Below are positions 1 through 7,549 of a DNA stretch of 9,372 nucleotides, in pieces. Position 1 is the first letter of the stretch; every line of letters begins with the position of its first letter. The notes under the pieces are model-generated. The model searched no databases. It was not told where the DNA came from and worked only from the letters and a program-made list of their open reading frames with translations. The DNA is taken from the NCBI GenBank assembly GCA_947624075.1, contig CANQIM010000036.1, positions 1 through 9,372 of the forward strand. The letters run 5' to 3'. The translations under genes were made by a program, and so were the position numbers. This DNA is from an uncultured Bacilli bacterium. GTDB lineage: Bacteria; Bacillota_I; Bacilli_A; RF39; UBA660.

Positions 1-609
1 GCTTAATTTAAAATCTTCATGTACAAATATTAGTGTTGCTTCTTTTTGGTAATCAGAGAAATTACTATCGGTATAATCCCAAGATACTTTTACCATGTAG
101 GCATTTTCATCATTTTCATTACCATAAGCAAATTGTGTTTGTTCAGTACTATCAATGCTTATATTACTAACTACAGGTAAATTTTGTTTTCTGTTATTGT
201 AAATATTGCTTTCAAGATATTTATAATAAGTATCTTCAGCATTTTGAATAAAATTCTCTAAGGCTGCGCTATGGACAAATTCTAATCCGCCTACGTCTGT
301 TTTAGCAGTTTTATCATTAAGAGAATAGAAATCGTAAATAAACATTTCCGCTATTTTGTTAACATAGGCTTCTTCATCTACAGTAGCATCCTTTAAAATA
401 TTTTCTAATTCCTTAAACATTACTTTGTAAGCCTTTGGCTTATTTTCCTTTAAATTGTAGCCATACTTATCAATTGAGTTTTCTATTTTTACAGCTTTTA
501 CTTCCTTATGCTCTCCTAAGGTCTTATAAACGATAAATCCCAATAAAAGTAATGTTAAGATACTTATGGTTGCTATAATTATTATCTTAGGTTTCTTTTT
601 TAAATGCAT
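1..609 (-). CDS. Unrecognised membrane-anchored extracytoplasmic protein, partial (3' end outside window)
   Basis: I do not recognise this protein. The frame starts at ATG 609-607 and stays open for 203 codons to the window edge, so the C-terminus is missing. Residues 2-8 are basic (HLKKKPK) and residues 8-28 form one hydrophobic helix, giving a signal-anchor topology with the rest outside the cell. The visible outer part has a helical stretch (about 55-140) and then a beta-rich stretch (about 145-203, with VSWDYT and ATLIFVHEDF). This would fit an NTF2-like alpha+beta fold, but that is a guess from pattern only. The start is well supported: AAAGGAG at 622-616 lies six bases upstream, inside the end of the LTA synthase gene. 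That gene's TAG stop (613-611) is followed by a single T and then this ATG. Translational coupling to the LTA synthase is therefore very likely, and a role in teichoic acid or envelope work is inferred from position alone. Confidence 0.85.
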   Translation of the reverse strand, partial: MHLKKKPKIIIIATISILTLLLLGFIVYKTLGEHKEVKAVKIENSIDKYGYNLKENKPKAYKVMFKELENILKDATVDEEAYVNKIAEMFIYDFYSLNDKTAKTDVGGLEFVHSAALENFIQNAEDTYYKYLESNIYNNRKQNLPVVSNISIDSTEQTQFAYGNENDENAYMVKVSWDYTDSNFSDYQKEATLIFVHEDFKLS

Positions 610-610
610 A

Positions 611-2692
611 CTAAACTCCTTTCTTTTCTTCTGGCATTGCCTCTTTATTTTCATTTAATAAATCGAATACAATAATATTATCAGATACATCTAATAACTT
701 ATTAGCATATTCGTTATTCTTTTTTATTTCTTCTTCGCTGATAGCTTCATCACTCAATGATAAATAAGCTTCTTTTTGACTATTGTAATATACTTTATTA
801 GTTACCCAATTACCATTAGGGAATACTACAATATTATTTTCTTTTATATTAAATATATCATGACCCAATTGATACTTATTGTAAAAACCAAACATATTTC
901 CTAAAGTTGGCATTACATCGTACATACCCATAACATTTGTTATCTCTTGGTTAAGTTTTGTTCCTGCCATATCTTTTGTCCAAATTAAGAATGGTACTTT
1001 ACGACCTAATTCGTATTGATAAGAGTCAAACTTTATATAATTAGGATCTTCGTCCGATAAAATATCATCATTTTCTTTATCGTAATTATAAAGTCTATTA
1101 TAATCTGCTTTTGGTAAACGTCCATCGTGGTCGCCATATAGAACTAAAACTGTATTTTCAAGTAAACCGGCTTCATCTAATTCATCAATAAACTCCCCTA
1201 ATGCCTCATCTGCGTAGTGATAAGATTTGAAATAATTACCAAGTTTAGTTCCTTCCATATATGGATGAACTATTTCTTCTGTTGTGCCATCCTCTTTAGT
1301 AATTGTTTCTTTCATATTAACTTCAAAGTCACCATACTTTTCGGTATCAGAAAATGGAGTGTGATTTGAAAGCATTATTAGTGTTCCATACCAGTTTTCA
1401 TTCTTTTCATTTATCTTTTTAAGTTTAGTAACAGATTGCTTGAAAAATTCTTTATCAGATAACCCTAATCCAATAATATTGTCTTTTGTAACATTGTAAT
1501 CTTGCTTACTATAAAATCTATCATAACCTAGGTTTTCATGCATAATACGACGATTCCAAAAATCAGCATTATTGGCATGCATACTAAATGTATAATAGCC
1601 CTTTTCTTTTAAAAGCTTTGGTGTTGAAATGTAAGTCCTATCGTAATATGATACAAAGGCCGTACCACTTTTTGTAGGCATTAATGATGTATTATAAGTT
1701 AATTCACTATCGCTACTTGTTCCTACACTAACTTGTGAATAAAAGTTTGAAAAATACATACCCTCTTTAGTTAATCTGTTTAGTGTTGGTGTAACTTCTT
1801 GATCATTAAACTTTAAACCAATACCATTTGTTTGCATACTTTCAGCATGAATTACTATAACATTCTTTCCAGCAAAGATATTACTGTACTCATTTTTTTC
1901 AGCTTCATCTTTAACATCTGCAAAATAATCAGTAAATTCTTTTTTGGCTTTGTCATAACCAAACATTGAGTTTATTTTTGGCTGAATTGTCGTAATTAAA
2001 TCGTTAGCTTGGTAAATATAAATACCAAAACGCATAACAATATATTCTTTGTTCCATTGCTTAGCAAAACGAGATACATCTAGTGGTGTCATGGTAATTA
2101 GGAAAATAAGTGCTAATATACCACTAGCAGATAATGTGCTTAACATACGTTTTTTACGTTCTGATTTGATTTCTATTTTTTTATAGTAATTTTTCTTTTT
2201 TAAATTTAGATGTACTATTGTTAAAGCAATTGGTCCAATTATATAGACAATATCTTTTAATTGTAAAACATTTTCAACAACAGCATCACCTACATCACCA
2301 ATGTACTGAGTAAGAGATAACATTGATACTGAAGCAAATGATGTATAGAATGTATAATAAACGGAATTTATCATACAAATTGCTGTTAAGAAAATATTAG
2401 CAACAATTAGATAAGTAAAACGATTTTTGGGCTTAAACAAATAACCAAAAGAACCTATTAAAACAGCTACTGTAACGTCTGCTAAAATAGCTTTTACTGA
2501 TAGATAATTTTCAACCATATGCATGCAGAAAAATCTTAAAATAGTTGAATTGATAACAGCAGTTATAACAAACGTTAAAAAGAGAATGTTGTTTTTCATG
2601 TATTGAGAAATTAAATGTTCTGTTTTTAGTCTTTTTAGTGTAATAGATAATTTATCTTTTAAATTATGAAAACCAGTTTTTATTTTTTTCAT
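611..2692 (-). CDS. ltaS: Lipoteichoic acid synthase (LtaS-type sulfatase-fold phosphoglycerol transferase)
   Basis: Enzymes of this family move glycerol-phosphate from phosphatidylglycerol onto the growing lipoteichoic acid chain on the outer face of the membrane. The 693-residue protein has five membrane helices (about 35-54, 64-84, 91-112, 145-163, 186-203), a linker, and an extracellular sulfatase-type domain from about 275. Residues matching known S. aureus LtaS positions are visible: metal ligand Glu284 in HAESMQ, catalytic Thr325 in VGTSSDSE, Trp379 and Arg381 in FWNRR, His444 in LSNHTPF, and Asp521-His522 in YGDHDG. The catalytic set is thus complete. It is somewhat longer than the S. 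aureus enzyme (about 646), mostly from a tail after residue 615. I see no clear signal-peptidase site after helix five. The gene has its own promoter at 2716-2744. Its GAGG (2706-2703) lies ten bases before the ATG. A primase-like or other LtaS paralogue role cannot be excluded. Confidence 0.93.
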   Translation of the reverse strand: MKKIKTGFHNLKDKLSITLKRLKTEHLISQYMKNNILFLTFVITAVINSTILRFFCMHMVENYLSVKAILADVTVAVLIGSFGYLFKPKNRFTYLIVANIFLTAICMINSVYYTFYTSFASVSMLSLTQYIGDVGDAVVENVLQLKDIVYIIGPIALTIVHLNLKKKNYYKKIEIKSERKKRMLSTLSASGILALIFLITMTPLDVSRFAKQWNKEYIVMRFGIYIYQANDLITTIQPKINSMFGYDKAKKEFTDYFADVKDEAEKNEYSNIFAGKNVIVIHAESMQTNGIGLKFNDQEVTPTLNRLTKEGMYFSNFYSQVSVGTSSDSELTYNTSLMPTKSGTAFVSYYDRTYISTPKLLKEKGYYTFSMHANNADFWNRRIMHENLGYDRFYSKQDYNVTKDNIIGLGLSDKEFFKQSVTKLKKINEKNENWYGTLIMLSNHTPFSDTEKYGDFEVNMKETITKEDGTTEEIVHPYMEGTKLGNYFKSYHYADEALGEFIDELDEAGLLENTVLVLYGDHDGRLPKADYNRLYNYDKENDDILSDEDPNYIKFDSYQYELGRKVPFLIWTKDMAGTKLNQEITNVMGMYDVMPTLGNMFGFYNKYQLGHDIFNIKENNIVVFPNGNWVTNKVYYNSQKEAYLSLSDEAISEEEIKKNNEYANKLLDVSDNIIVFDLLNENKEAMPEEKKGV

Positions 2693-2715
2693 ACTTCCAC
2701 AACCTCGCTTATCTT

Positions 2716-2744
2716 ATTATAGCACTATGATTGCTTTTTTTCAA
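2716..2744 (-). promoter_or_regulatory. Sigma-A promoter for the LTA synthase gene
   Basis: Reading the minus strand, a -35 box TTGAAA (2744-2739) is followed by exactly 17 bases and a perfect -10 box TATAAT (2721-2716). TG sits one base before the -10 box (TGCTATAAT), making an extended -10. The -35 box overlaps the last codons of the YihY-family gene (stop 2727-2725). Transcription should begin near 2709, leaving a leader of only about 16 bases. No operator-like palindrome is evident. Confidence 0.85.
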
Positions 2745-3555
2745 ATTTTTCATCCTCATAAATACTAGCATTTATGCCCATTCCTAAAACAAAGATGTAT
2801 GATAAAATATAAATCCATATTAAAAGAATTAAGAGATTAGAAATGCTTCCATAGAAAAGGCTATAGGTTGAAAAACTTCTTATATAAAAAGCATATATTT
2901 CTGTTGCAATTATCCAACATACTGTTGTAAATAAAGCACCTTTAGTTGTAGTATTACTAGGAATTTGCTTATCTGGAGCGATTACATATATCAATTTAAC
3001 ATTAAAATAAATGGTAATTATGACTAGAGGGTATTTTAAAATTTGAAACATACGATGGAAAAATTCAACTGTTGTTTCATTTTTTAAAATTATTTTTAGA
3101 AGATCAAATAAACTATCACCAAAGACTGGAACAACTAGTAAGAAAAAGAATAAAATAACTAAGATGAAAATCATAATAATGGCTTTTAGACGTCTACTTA
3201 AAATATCTTTGGGCTTAATCTTATATATTTCATTAGAAGCTATTATCATAGAATGAGTACCATTTGAAGCTAAAATAAAAGTTGAAATGAAAAAGACAAT
3301 AATGTTAAAGTTTAGTCCTTTGCCTGTAACAAAATTCGATAAAATATTAGCTAATTCTTTAGGAACAGTATCACTTATGTTTACTGTTATTGTATTCATA
3401 GGAATAGAAAAAGAAGTAGCAAGTGCTCCTATTAAGGCAATTGTTGGGATTAAAGACATAACAAGAAAAAAAGCAAGTTGACCAGGTAAAATCCTCATCT
3501 CAGGCTTTTTTATTAAGTTAATTATATTTTTAAAAAAACCTCTTGCTTTTTCCAT
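2725..3555 (-). CDS. YihY/BrkB family six-helix inner membrane protein
   Basis: This family of integral membrane proteins has no settled function. It was long labelled ribonuclease BN, an assignment since withdrawn, and should not be annotated as a nuclease. The 276-residue protein has about six membrane helices (22-48, 80-106, 122-146, 172-193, 205-226, 235-263) and a charged C-terminal tail (YEDEKFEKKQS). Family hallmarks are the opening LPGQLAFFLVMSLIPTIAL (23-41) and the YGSISNLLILLIWIY stretch (235-249) before the last helix end. The usual GAE-x-NA motif at that end appears here as GMGINA (258-263), so the buried glutamate is replaced by Gly260. The start at 3555 is preceded by GAGG (3568-3565) nine bases upstream. 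That site abuts the stop of the GGDEF gene (3571-3569), which indicates translational coupling. It is the last gene of the second transcription unit, and the next promoter overlaps its 3' end. Confidence 0.88.
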   Translation of the reverse strand: MEKARGFFKNIINLIKKPEMRILPGQLAFFLVMSLIPTIALIGALATSFSIPMNTITVNISDTVPKELANILSNFVTGKGLNFNIIVFFISTFILASNGTHSMIIASNEIYKIKPKDILSRRLKAIIMIFILVILFFFLLVVPVFGDSLFDLLKIILKNETTVEFFHRMFQILKYPLVIITIYFNVKLIYVIAPDKQIPSNTTTKGALFTTVCWIIATEIYAFYIRSFSTYSLFYGSISNLLILLIWIYILSYIFVLGMGINASIYEDEKFEKKQS

Positions 3556-3568
3556 TTTATATCGCCTC

Positions 3569-5608
3569 TTATTTATATTCTTCTTTGTTTGTAATCATTT
3601 CAAGAGTTGCTTCATTGATAGCGTCATCTATTGTTTTTATTTCATCAGTTATCATACTGTAGCCTATTGCTGCTCCAAACTCATGAGGAAGCGTTTTCAT
3701 TTCTTTAGAAAGCTTTTTTGCATATGTTGCGATTTGTCTTTCGCTATAGCCAATTAAGTAAATTAAAAATTCATTTCCATCAGTTCTAATTACTTCACTA
3801 TTTTCAAGTTGTGTGTTGACTAAGATACCAGCTGCTTTAATTATTAATTGATCTCCTTCTTCATGACCATAGTTATCGTTTACATATTTAACATTATTTA
3901 AATCGACCATAACTATTGCTTGAGGGAATACTTCACAATCTTCCCATTCAGCTGATTTAGCATTTAAGTAATTTCTATTTTTCAAAGATGTAAGCATATC
4001 TGTGTATTTGTGACGATCAGTTATTTTAATTTTCTTAATTTGTTTTTTACGTTTTAGTATTAGATATATTGCTACTAAGATTATTAATGGTATAAAGATT
4101 ATAGCTAACACGATAGTATATACTTGTTGTAAAGTAGAACTTTCTAAGATAGATGCATTCATATTGGCAATTCCACTATTACGATAATTATAGTAAGAAT
4201 TAGTATTAATTATATAATTAAATAAATTATAGAAAGCCTCATTATCCTTTTTTACCATGAATTTATAATCATTCATCATTGTATCTTTATATAAAAGACG
4301 ATACTTTTTAAATTTGGAATTTTGATAATGTGAATATACTTCAGCATCAATGACAATAAGTTTATCTTCAGCTTTGTCAATTAATTCATCAATTGTAGAA
4401 ACAGTTGTTATTTTAGCATTGGAATTACTTGAAACATAATTATATAATGATTCACCCTTTAGCATAATAACATCTTGATTTCTTAAGTTTTCAAATGAAT
4501 TGACAATGTGATTGTCTTCTTGTATTCCTAAAACAACATAATCTTCAATAAATGTTGAAAGTGTTGCTAAATAATTGTCATTATTGTAATTATAATAATC
4601 AAAATAGATGTCTACTTTACCTTTATCTATATCTTTTTCTAAATCCTCTTTGGTGTCATATTTTACTATTTTGAAATTAATATCAGCTAGGCGGGACATC
4701 CTATCGATATACTCTCCTGCAATACCAGCTAGTTTTTTATTAACTTCTGTTTCATAAGGAATGTTTTCAACATAACCATAAACATAATTTTTAGATATCA
4801 AAGAAGCTTTGGTTTTAGCATCTAGTTTATTTTTTTCTAAATAATAATTTAAGTATGCTTCATTGTACTCTGTAATATAGTTTGTTAAACGCCATTTATT
4901 ATAATATTTACGGACAATTTCATTTAGTTCCTCATTATTATCGTCAAGAGTAATAACAATTTGCTTTTTCATTTCTGTAAAGAAATAGTTGATTGAATAC
5001 TTATCTTTTTCAATCGTATAGTCTAAAAACATTATATTTGGTACAATTATCATGTTTACTACATTACTGTCTAAGGCCTTGTATAAGTCAGTGATGTTGC
5101 TATAAGCCTTATATGAAAGATTTGTGCCACTTTTTAGGTAGTAACTTATATTTTCAGAATCTTCTTCAAAAATACCAAAAGTTAAATTTTTCATATCAGA
5201 AATATGATTTATTCTTTCATAAGTTTTACCAATTGCTACATAATTATCATTAAAAAGAAGTAAATCATTTTTAGTTAAATCCTCATCATTATTTAAAATG
5301 CGAATACGATAAGTATTAGCTTCAGGTTTAGAATCTTTTAAATAAGGAATTTTATTAAATTCTAGACCAATGTTTTTTTCAAAATCAGCTAGAAAATCAA
5401 AGATTACACCTTCACCATTTATGCCATATAAAGGATAATCATTAACGACTTCGAAGTCATAAGTTTGGTCATTATTATTTTGAACCCATCTTTTTTCAGA
5501 AACTGTTAAAGTAGTAGTTTTATCTTCATTAGTGTAATAACGATAAACAAAAATAAATGTAACTATAGCAATGATTATTGGGATTATAATTATTAATTTC
5601 TTTTTCAT
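3569..5608 (-). CDS. Membrane receptor with tandem solute-binding (Venus-flytrap) lobes and degenerate GGDEF domain
   Basis: This is a predicted one-piece sensor of 679 residues. A signal-anchor helix (3-23) is followed by an extracytoplasmic region resembling two SBP_bac_3/PBPb domains (about 34-240 and 268-470), then a second membrane helix (496-519) and a C-terminal cytoplasmic GGDEF domain (about 535-679). The first lobe opens with LTVSEKRWVQNN, like the entry to flytrap domains of BvgS-type sensors. The second has the PYE...GIAGEYI pattern. In the GGDEF domain, Asp569, Asn577 and Asp586 (DLNNVKYVND...GD) match metal- and guanine-contacting residues of PleD. The signature itself reads DGNEF (610-614), with Gly to Asp at position one and the third-position acidic residue replaced by Asn612. 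The RxxD inhibitory site is also absent (LENS). It may be an altered cyclase or a nucleotide-binding output rather than a normal diguanylate cyclase. GAGG (5621-5618) lies nine bases before the start. It sits between the 148-residue protein and the YihY gene with short gaps. Confidence 0.88.
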   Translation of the reverse strand: MKKKLIIIIPIIIAIVTFIFVYRYYTNEDKTTTLTVSEKRWVQNNNDQTYDFEVVNDYPLYGINGEGVIFDFLADFEKNIGLEFNKIPYLKDSKPEANTYRIRILNNDEDLTKNDLLLFNDNYVAIGKTYERINHISDMKNLTFGIFEEDSENISYYLKSGTNLSYKAYSNITDLYKALDSNVVNMIIVPNIMFLDYTIEKDKYSINYFFTEMKKQIVITLDDNNEELNEIVRKYYNKWRLTNYITEYNEAYLNYYLEKNKLDAKTKASLISKNYVYGYVENIPYETEVNKKLAGIAGEYIDRMSRLADINFKIVKYDTKEDLEKDIDKGKVDIYFDYYNYNNDNYLATLSTFIEDYVVLGIQEDNHIVNSFENLRNQDVIMLKGESLYNYVSSNSNAKITTVSTIDELIDKAEDKLIVIDAEVYSHYQNSKFKKYRLLYKDTMMNDYKFMVKKDNEAFYNLFNYIINTNSYYNYRNSGIANMNASILESSTLQQVYTIVLAIIFIPLIILVAIYLILKRKKQIKKIKITDRHKYTDMLTSLKNRNYLNAKSAEWEDCEVFPQAIVMVDLNNVKYVNDNYGHEEGDQLIIKAAGILVNTQLENSEVIRTDGNEFLIYLIGYSERQIATYAKKLSKEMKTLPHEFGAAIGYSMITDEIKTIDDAINEATLEMITNKEEYK

Positions 5609-5624
5609 TAGTTAAAACCTCATT

Positions 5625-6071
5625 TTATCTATCTTTTGTCCATGTAAAATTATCTTTAGTATGATGTTTATAGCCAATTATTGAAAATTCATTTGCTTCA
5701 ACATCTTTTTGAATAAATACTTGAATGTCATAATATTTCTTTTGATCATCTTTTAGTTGATCTAATACTTTTGAAGCTAAATTTTTAGCGTCATCACGAC
5801 TTGTATCATCATTAGCTGTTATAATGACATTTAAAATACGGCCTTGCTCATCAATCTCAACTTTCTTACTTTCATCCTTTAGAGCAGATGTAATTTTACT
5901 TTTATTATTAGAAGTTAGGGCTACTTTATCCTTGCCATCTAAGCGATTACCATAAAGTACCTTTTCATCATTTGATAAAAATATATTAAATACTTGTACA
6001 CAGAAAACTAATACAACTAAAAATATAATAATAGCAATAATAGTTCCTTTATTACGTTTGAAAAAATTCAT
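5625..6071 (-). CDS. Unrecognised 148-residue signal-anchored protein, first gene of the second unit
   Basis: I do not recognise this protein. A short basic start (MNFFKRNKG) and one long hydrophobic helix (about 9-32) are followed by about 115 residues predicted outside the cell. The outer part looks like a small alpha/beta domain: a strand KVEIDEQGRILNVIITAN (about 70-87), a charged helix DDAKNLASKVLDQLKDD (about 93-109), then a strand YYDIQVFIQKD (113-123). It ends with SIIGYKHHTKDNFTWTKDR. That layout loosely recalls Asp23- or BON-like folds, but similarity is not shown. Cys24 is in LVFC, which is not a lipobox, so this is not a lipoprotein. Start evidence is the best in the window: AGGAGG at 6084-6079, seven bases before the ATG, behind a strong promoter. 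The stop at 5627-5625 is 16 bases from the sensor gene, so co-expression with it is expected. A role as partner of that sensor is inference only. Confidence 0.85.
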   Translation of the reverse strand: MNFFKRNKGTIIAIIIFLVVLVFCVQVFNIFLSNDEKVLYGNRLDGKDKVALTSNNKSKITSALKDESKKVEIDEQGRILNVIITANDDTSRDDAKNLASKVLDQLKDDQKKYYDIQVFIQKDVEANEFSIIGYKHHTKDNFTWTKDR

Positions 6072-6093
6072 TTACTTTCCTCCTACTTTAATA

Positions 6094-6122
6094 AGTATAC
6101 ACTAAGAATTAAGCTTTTTCAA
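6094..6122 (-). promoter_or_regulatory. Sigma-A promoter for the 148-residue protein / GGDEF sensor / YihY unit
   Basis: On the minus strand a TTGAAA -35 box (6122-6117) is separated by exactly 17 bases from a TATACT -10 box (6099-6094). The -35 box starts one base after the gatB stop (6126-6124 is the TAA, and the box shares the adjoining bases). The predicted start is near 6087, so the leader is about 16 bases and carries the AGGAGG site. I see no terminator between gatB and this promoter. Confidence 0.8.
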
Positions 6123-6123
6123 T

Positions 6124-7548
6124 TTATTTATTCAATTCTTCTGTTAAAATATTCATAGCTATTTTAGGATTTGCTTTACCCTTGGTCTCTTTCATTACTT
6201 GACCCATAAAGAATTTTATAGCTCGATCATGACCAGCAAGATAGTCTTGTTTGGTTTCTAAATTATTAGAAACGATTGTTTTAATTATATCTCTTAAAGC
6301 TGTATCATCAGTAATATTTTCAATGCCTAAATTTTTAATTATGTCAGCTATAGGTGTTGTTTTTTCTAGTACCTCGGTTAGAATGTCCTTTAAATTTTTG
6401 CTAGTTAAAGTACCATCATCAATAAAAGAGATTAATTCTTTTAGACGCGCTGGTGATAAGGTAGTTTCAGTAATATTTTTTTCTGTTTTATTCAAATAAG
6501 CTGAAATATCACCTAAGAGAAGATTACTTGCTGTTTTATAATTGGTATCTAGCTTTATAAGTTCATTAAAATAATCACTCAATGGACGATTTTGAATTAA
6601 TTTAGTTGCATTTATCTCGTTTAAGCCTTTTTCAAGATAGAGTTTTTTTCGCTCAGCTGGTAACATAGGAATTGTCTTTCTAGCTTCTGCAATCATTTCA
6701 TCAGTTAAAATGACAAAAGGAATATCAGGTTCTGGAAAATAACGATAATCGTTGCCAGTTTCTTTAACACGCATTAAGACAGTATCCCCAAGCTTATCAT
6801 CAAAACGTCTAGTTTGTTCTTTAAAAGTTTTTCCCTCATCAAGCAATTTAGACTGGCGTAGCATTTCCTTTTCAAGACTTAAAGCTACATTAGAAATAGA
6901 ACCAATATTTTTAATTTCACATTTAGTACCAAAAGGATCAGTTTCCTTTTTACGAAGAGAGATGTTGGCATCAGCGCGCATTGAGCCTTCTTCCATCTTA
7001 CAGTCACTTATGTCACTATAGAAAAGTAATTCTTTAAGTTTTTCAAGATAAAGTTTAGCTTCAAGAGAACTACTTATACAAGGCTTAGTAACTATTTCGA
7101 TTAAAGGAACACCGGCTCTGTTGAAATCAAGATAGCTTTTCGTACCACGATGAGTACTTTTACAAGTATCTTCTTCAATGTGCATCTCTTCAATGTATAT
7201 TTTTTTAGTTGTATCATCAACTTCAATTTCAACATATCCATCATAGCCAATTGGAGTACGATTTTGCGTTATTTGATAATTTTTAGGATTATCAGGATAA
7301 AAATAATTTTTACGATCAAAATGCATTTGCTTTCTAATTTTACAATTTAGGACAGTAGCTGCCTTAATAGCTAAAGATAGAACTTCTTCATTTAAAGTTG
7401 GAAGAGTTCCAGGATAACCTAAATCAACGACATTGGTTAATGAATTAGCCATTTCACCATAACCATTTAAGGAGTTAGAAAAAATTTTTGTTTTAGTTTT
7501 TAATTCAACATGAACTTCTATTCCAATTGTAGGTATATAATTAGCCAT
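6124..7548 (-). CDS. gatB: Aspartyl/glutamyl-tRNA(Asn/Gln) amidotransferase subunit B
   Basis: GatB binds the mischarged Glu-tRNA(Gln) or Asp-tRNA(Asn), activates the side-chain carboxylate with ATP, and receives ammonia from GatA. The 474-residue protein is full length. Conserved blocks, numbered from the chosen start, are GIEVHVELKTK (9-19, with Glu11 and His13 of the kinase site), DRKNYFYPDNPKNYQ (78-92), HIEEDTCKSTH (123-133), DFNRAGVPLIEIV (141-153), MEEGSMRADANISLR (185-199) and YRYFPEPD (268-275). The C-terminal tail domain ends in the usual GQVMKETKGKANP block. A start three codons further upstream (7557, MNKMANY) is open. I prefer ATG 7548 because AGAGGAG (7564-7558) lies nine bases from it, while it touches the 7557 ATG with no spacing. 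MANYIPTIG also fits the family start. The gatA stop (7552-7550) is one base away. One conserved block reads NIGSIS where the family usually has NLNSF, a mild divergence. Confidence 0.97.
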   Translation of the reverse strand: MANYIPTIGIEVHVELKTKTKIFSNSLNGYGEMANSLTNVVDLGYPGTLPTLNEEVLSLAIKAATVLNCKIRKQMHFDRKNYFYPDNPKNYQITQNRTPIGYDGYVEIEVDDTTKKIYIEEMHIEEDTCKSTHRGTKSYLDFNRAGVPLIEIVTKPCISSSLEAKLYLEKLKELLFYSDISDCKMEEGSMRADANISLRKKETDPFGTKCEIKNIGSISNVALSLEKEMLRQSKLLDEGKTFKEQTRRFDDKLGDTVLMRVKETGNDYRYFPEPDIPFVILTDEMIAEARKTIPMLPAERKKLYLEKGLNEINATKLIQNRPLSDYFNELIKLDTNYKTASNLLLGDISAYLNKTEKNITETTLSPARLKELISFIDDGTLTSKNLKDILTEVLEKTTPIADIIKNLGIENITDDTALRDIIKTIVSNNLETKQDYLAGHDRAIKFFMGQVMKETKGKANPKIAMNILTEELNK

Positions 7549-7549
7549 T

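Noticed and set aside
3287..3481. Plus-strand open frame of 64 codons opposite the YihY gene
   Set aside because: It lies wholly inside a well-supported minus-strand membrane protein gene, and its product has no recognisable domain.
2725..3555. Ribonuclease BN annotation for the YihY-family protein
   Set aside because: The protein is an integral membrane protein with no nuclease motif. The historical RNase BN label on this family was an error.
3572..3603. Possible promoter before the YihY gene: TTGAAA (3603-3598) and TATAAA (3577-3572) on the minus strand
   Set aside because: The spacer is 20 bases, too long for a normal sigma-A promoter, and the boxes lie inside the end of the sensor gene. 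Coupled translation from the upstream promoter explains expression.
5990..6010. Lipoprotein signal (LVFC around Cys24) in the 148-residue protein
   Set aside because: The residue before Cys is Phe, not Gly/Ala/Ser, and the Cys sits inside the hydrophobic helix. A plain signal anchor fits better.
6072..6123. Terminator after gatB
   Set aside because: Only weak AT-only inverted repeats (GAATT...AATTC) are present, with no GC stem and T-run. The segment is better explained as a promoter and ribosome binding site.
6251..7350. Three plus-strand open frames (6251-6499, 6752-7021, 7150-7350) opposite gatB
   Set aside because: They are antisense to a highly conserved gene, and the products are low-complexity, Ser/Phe/Ile-rich shadows of gatB codons.
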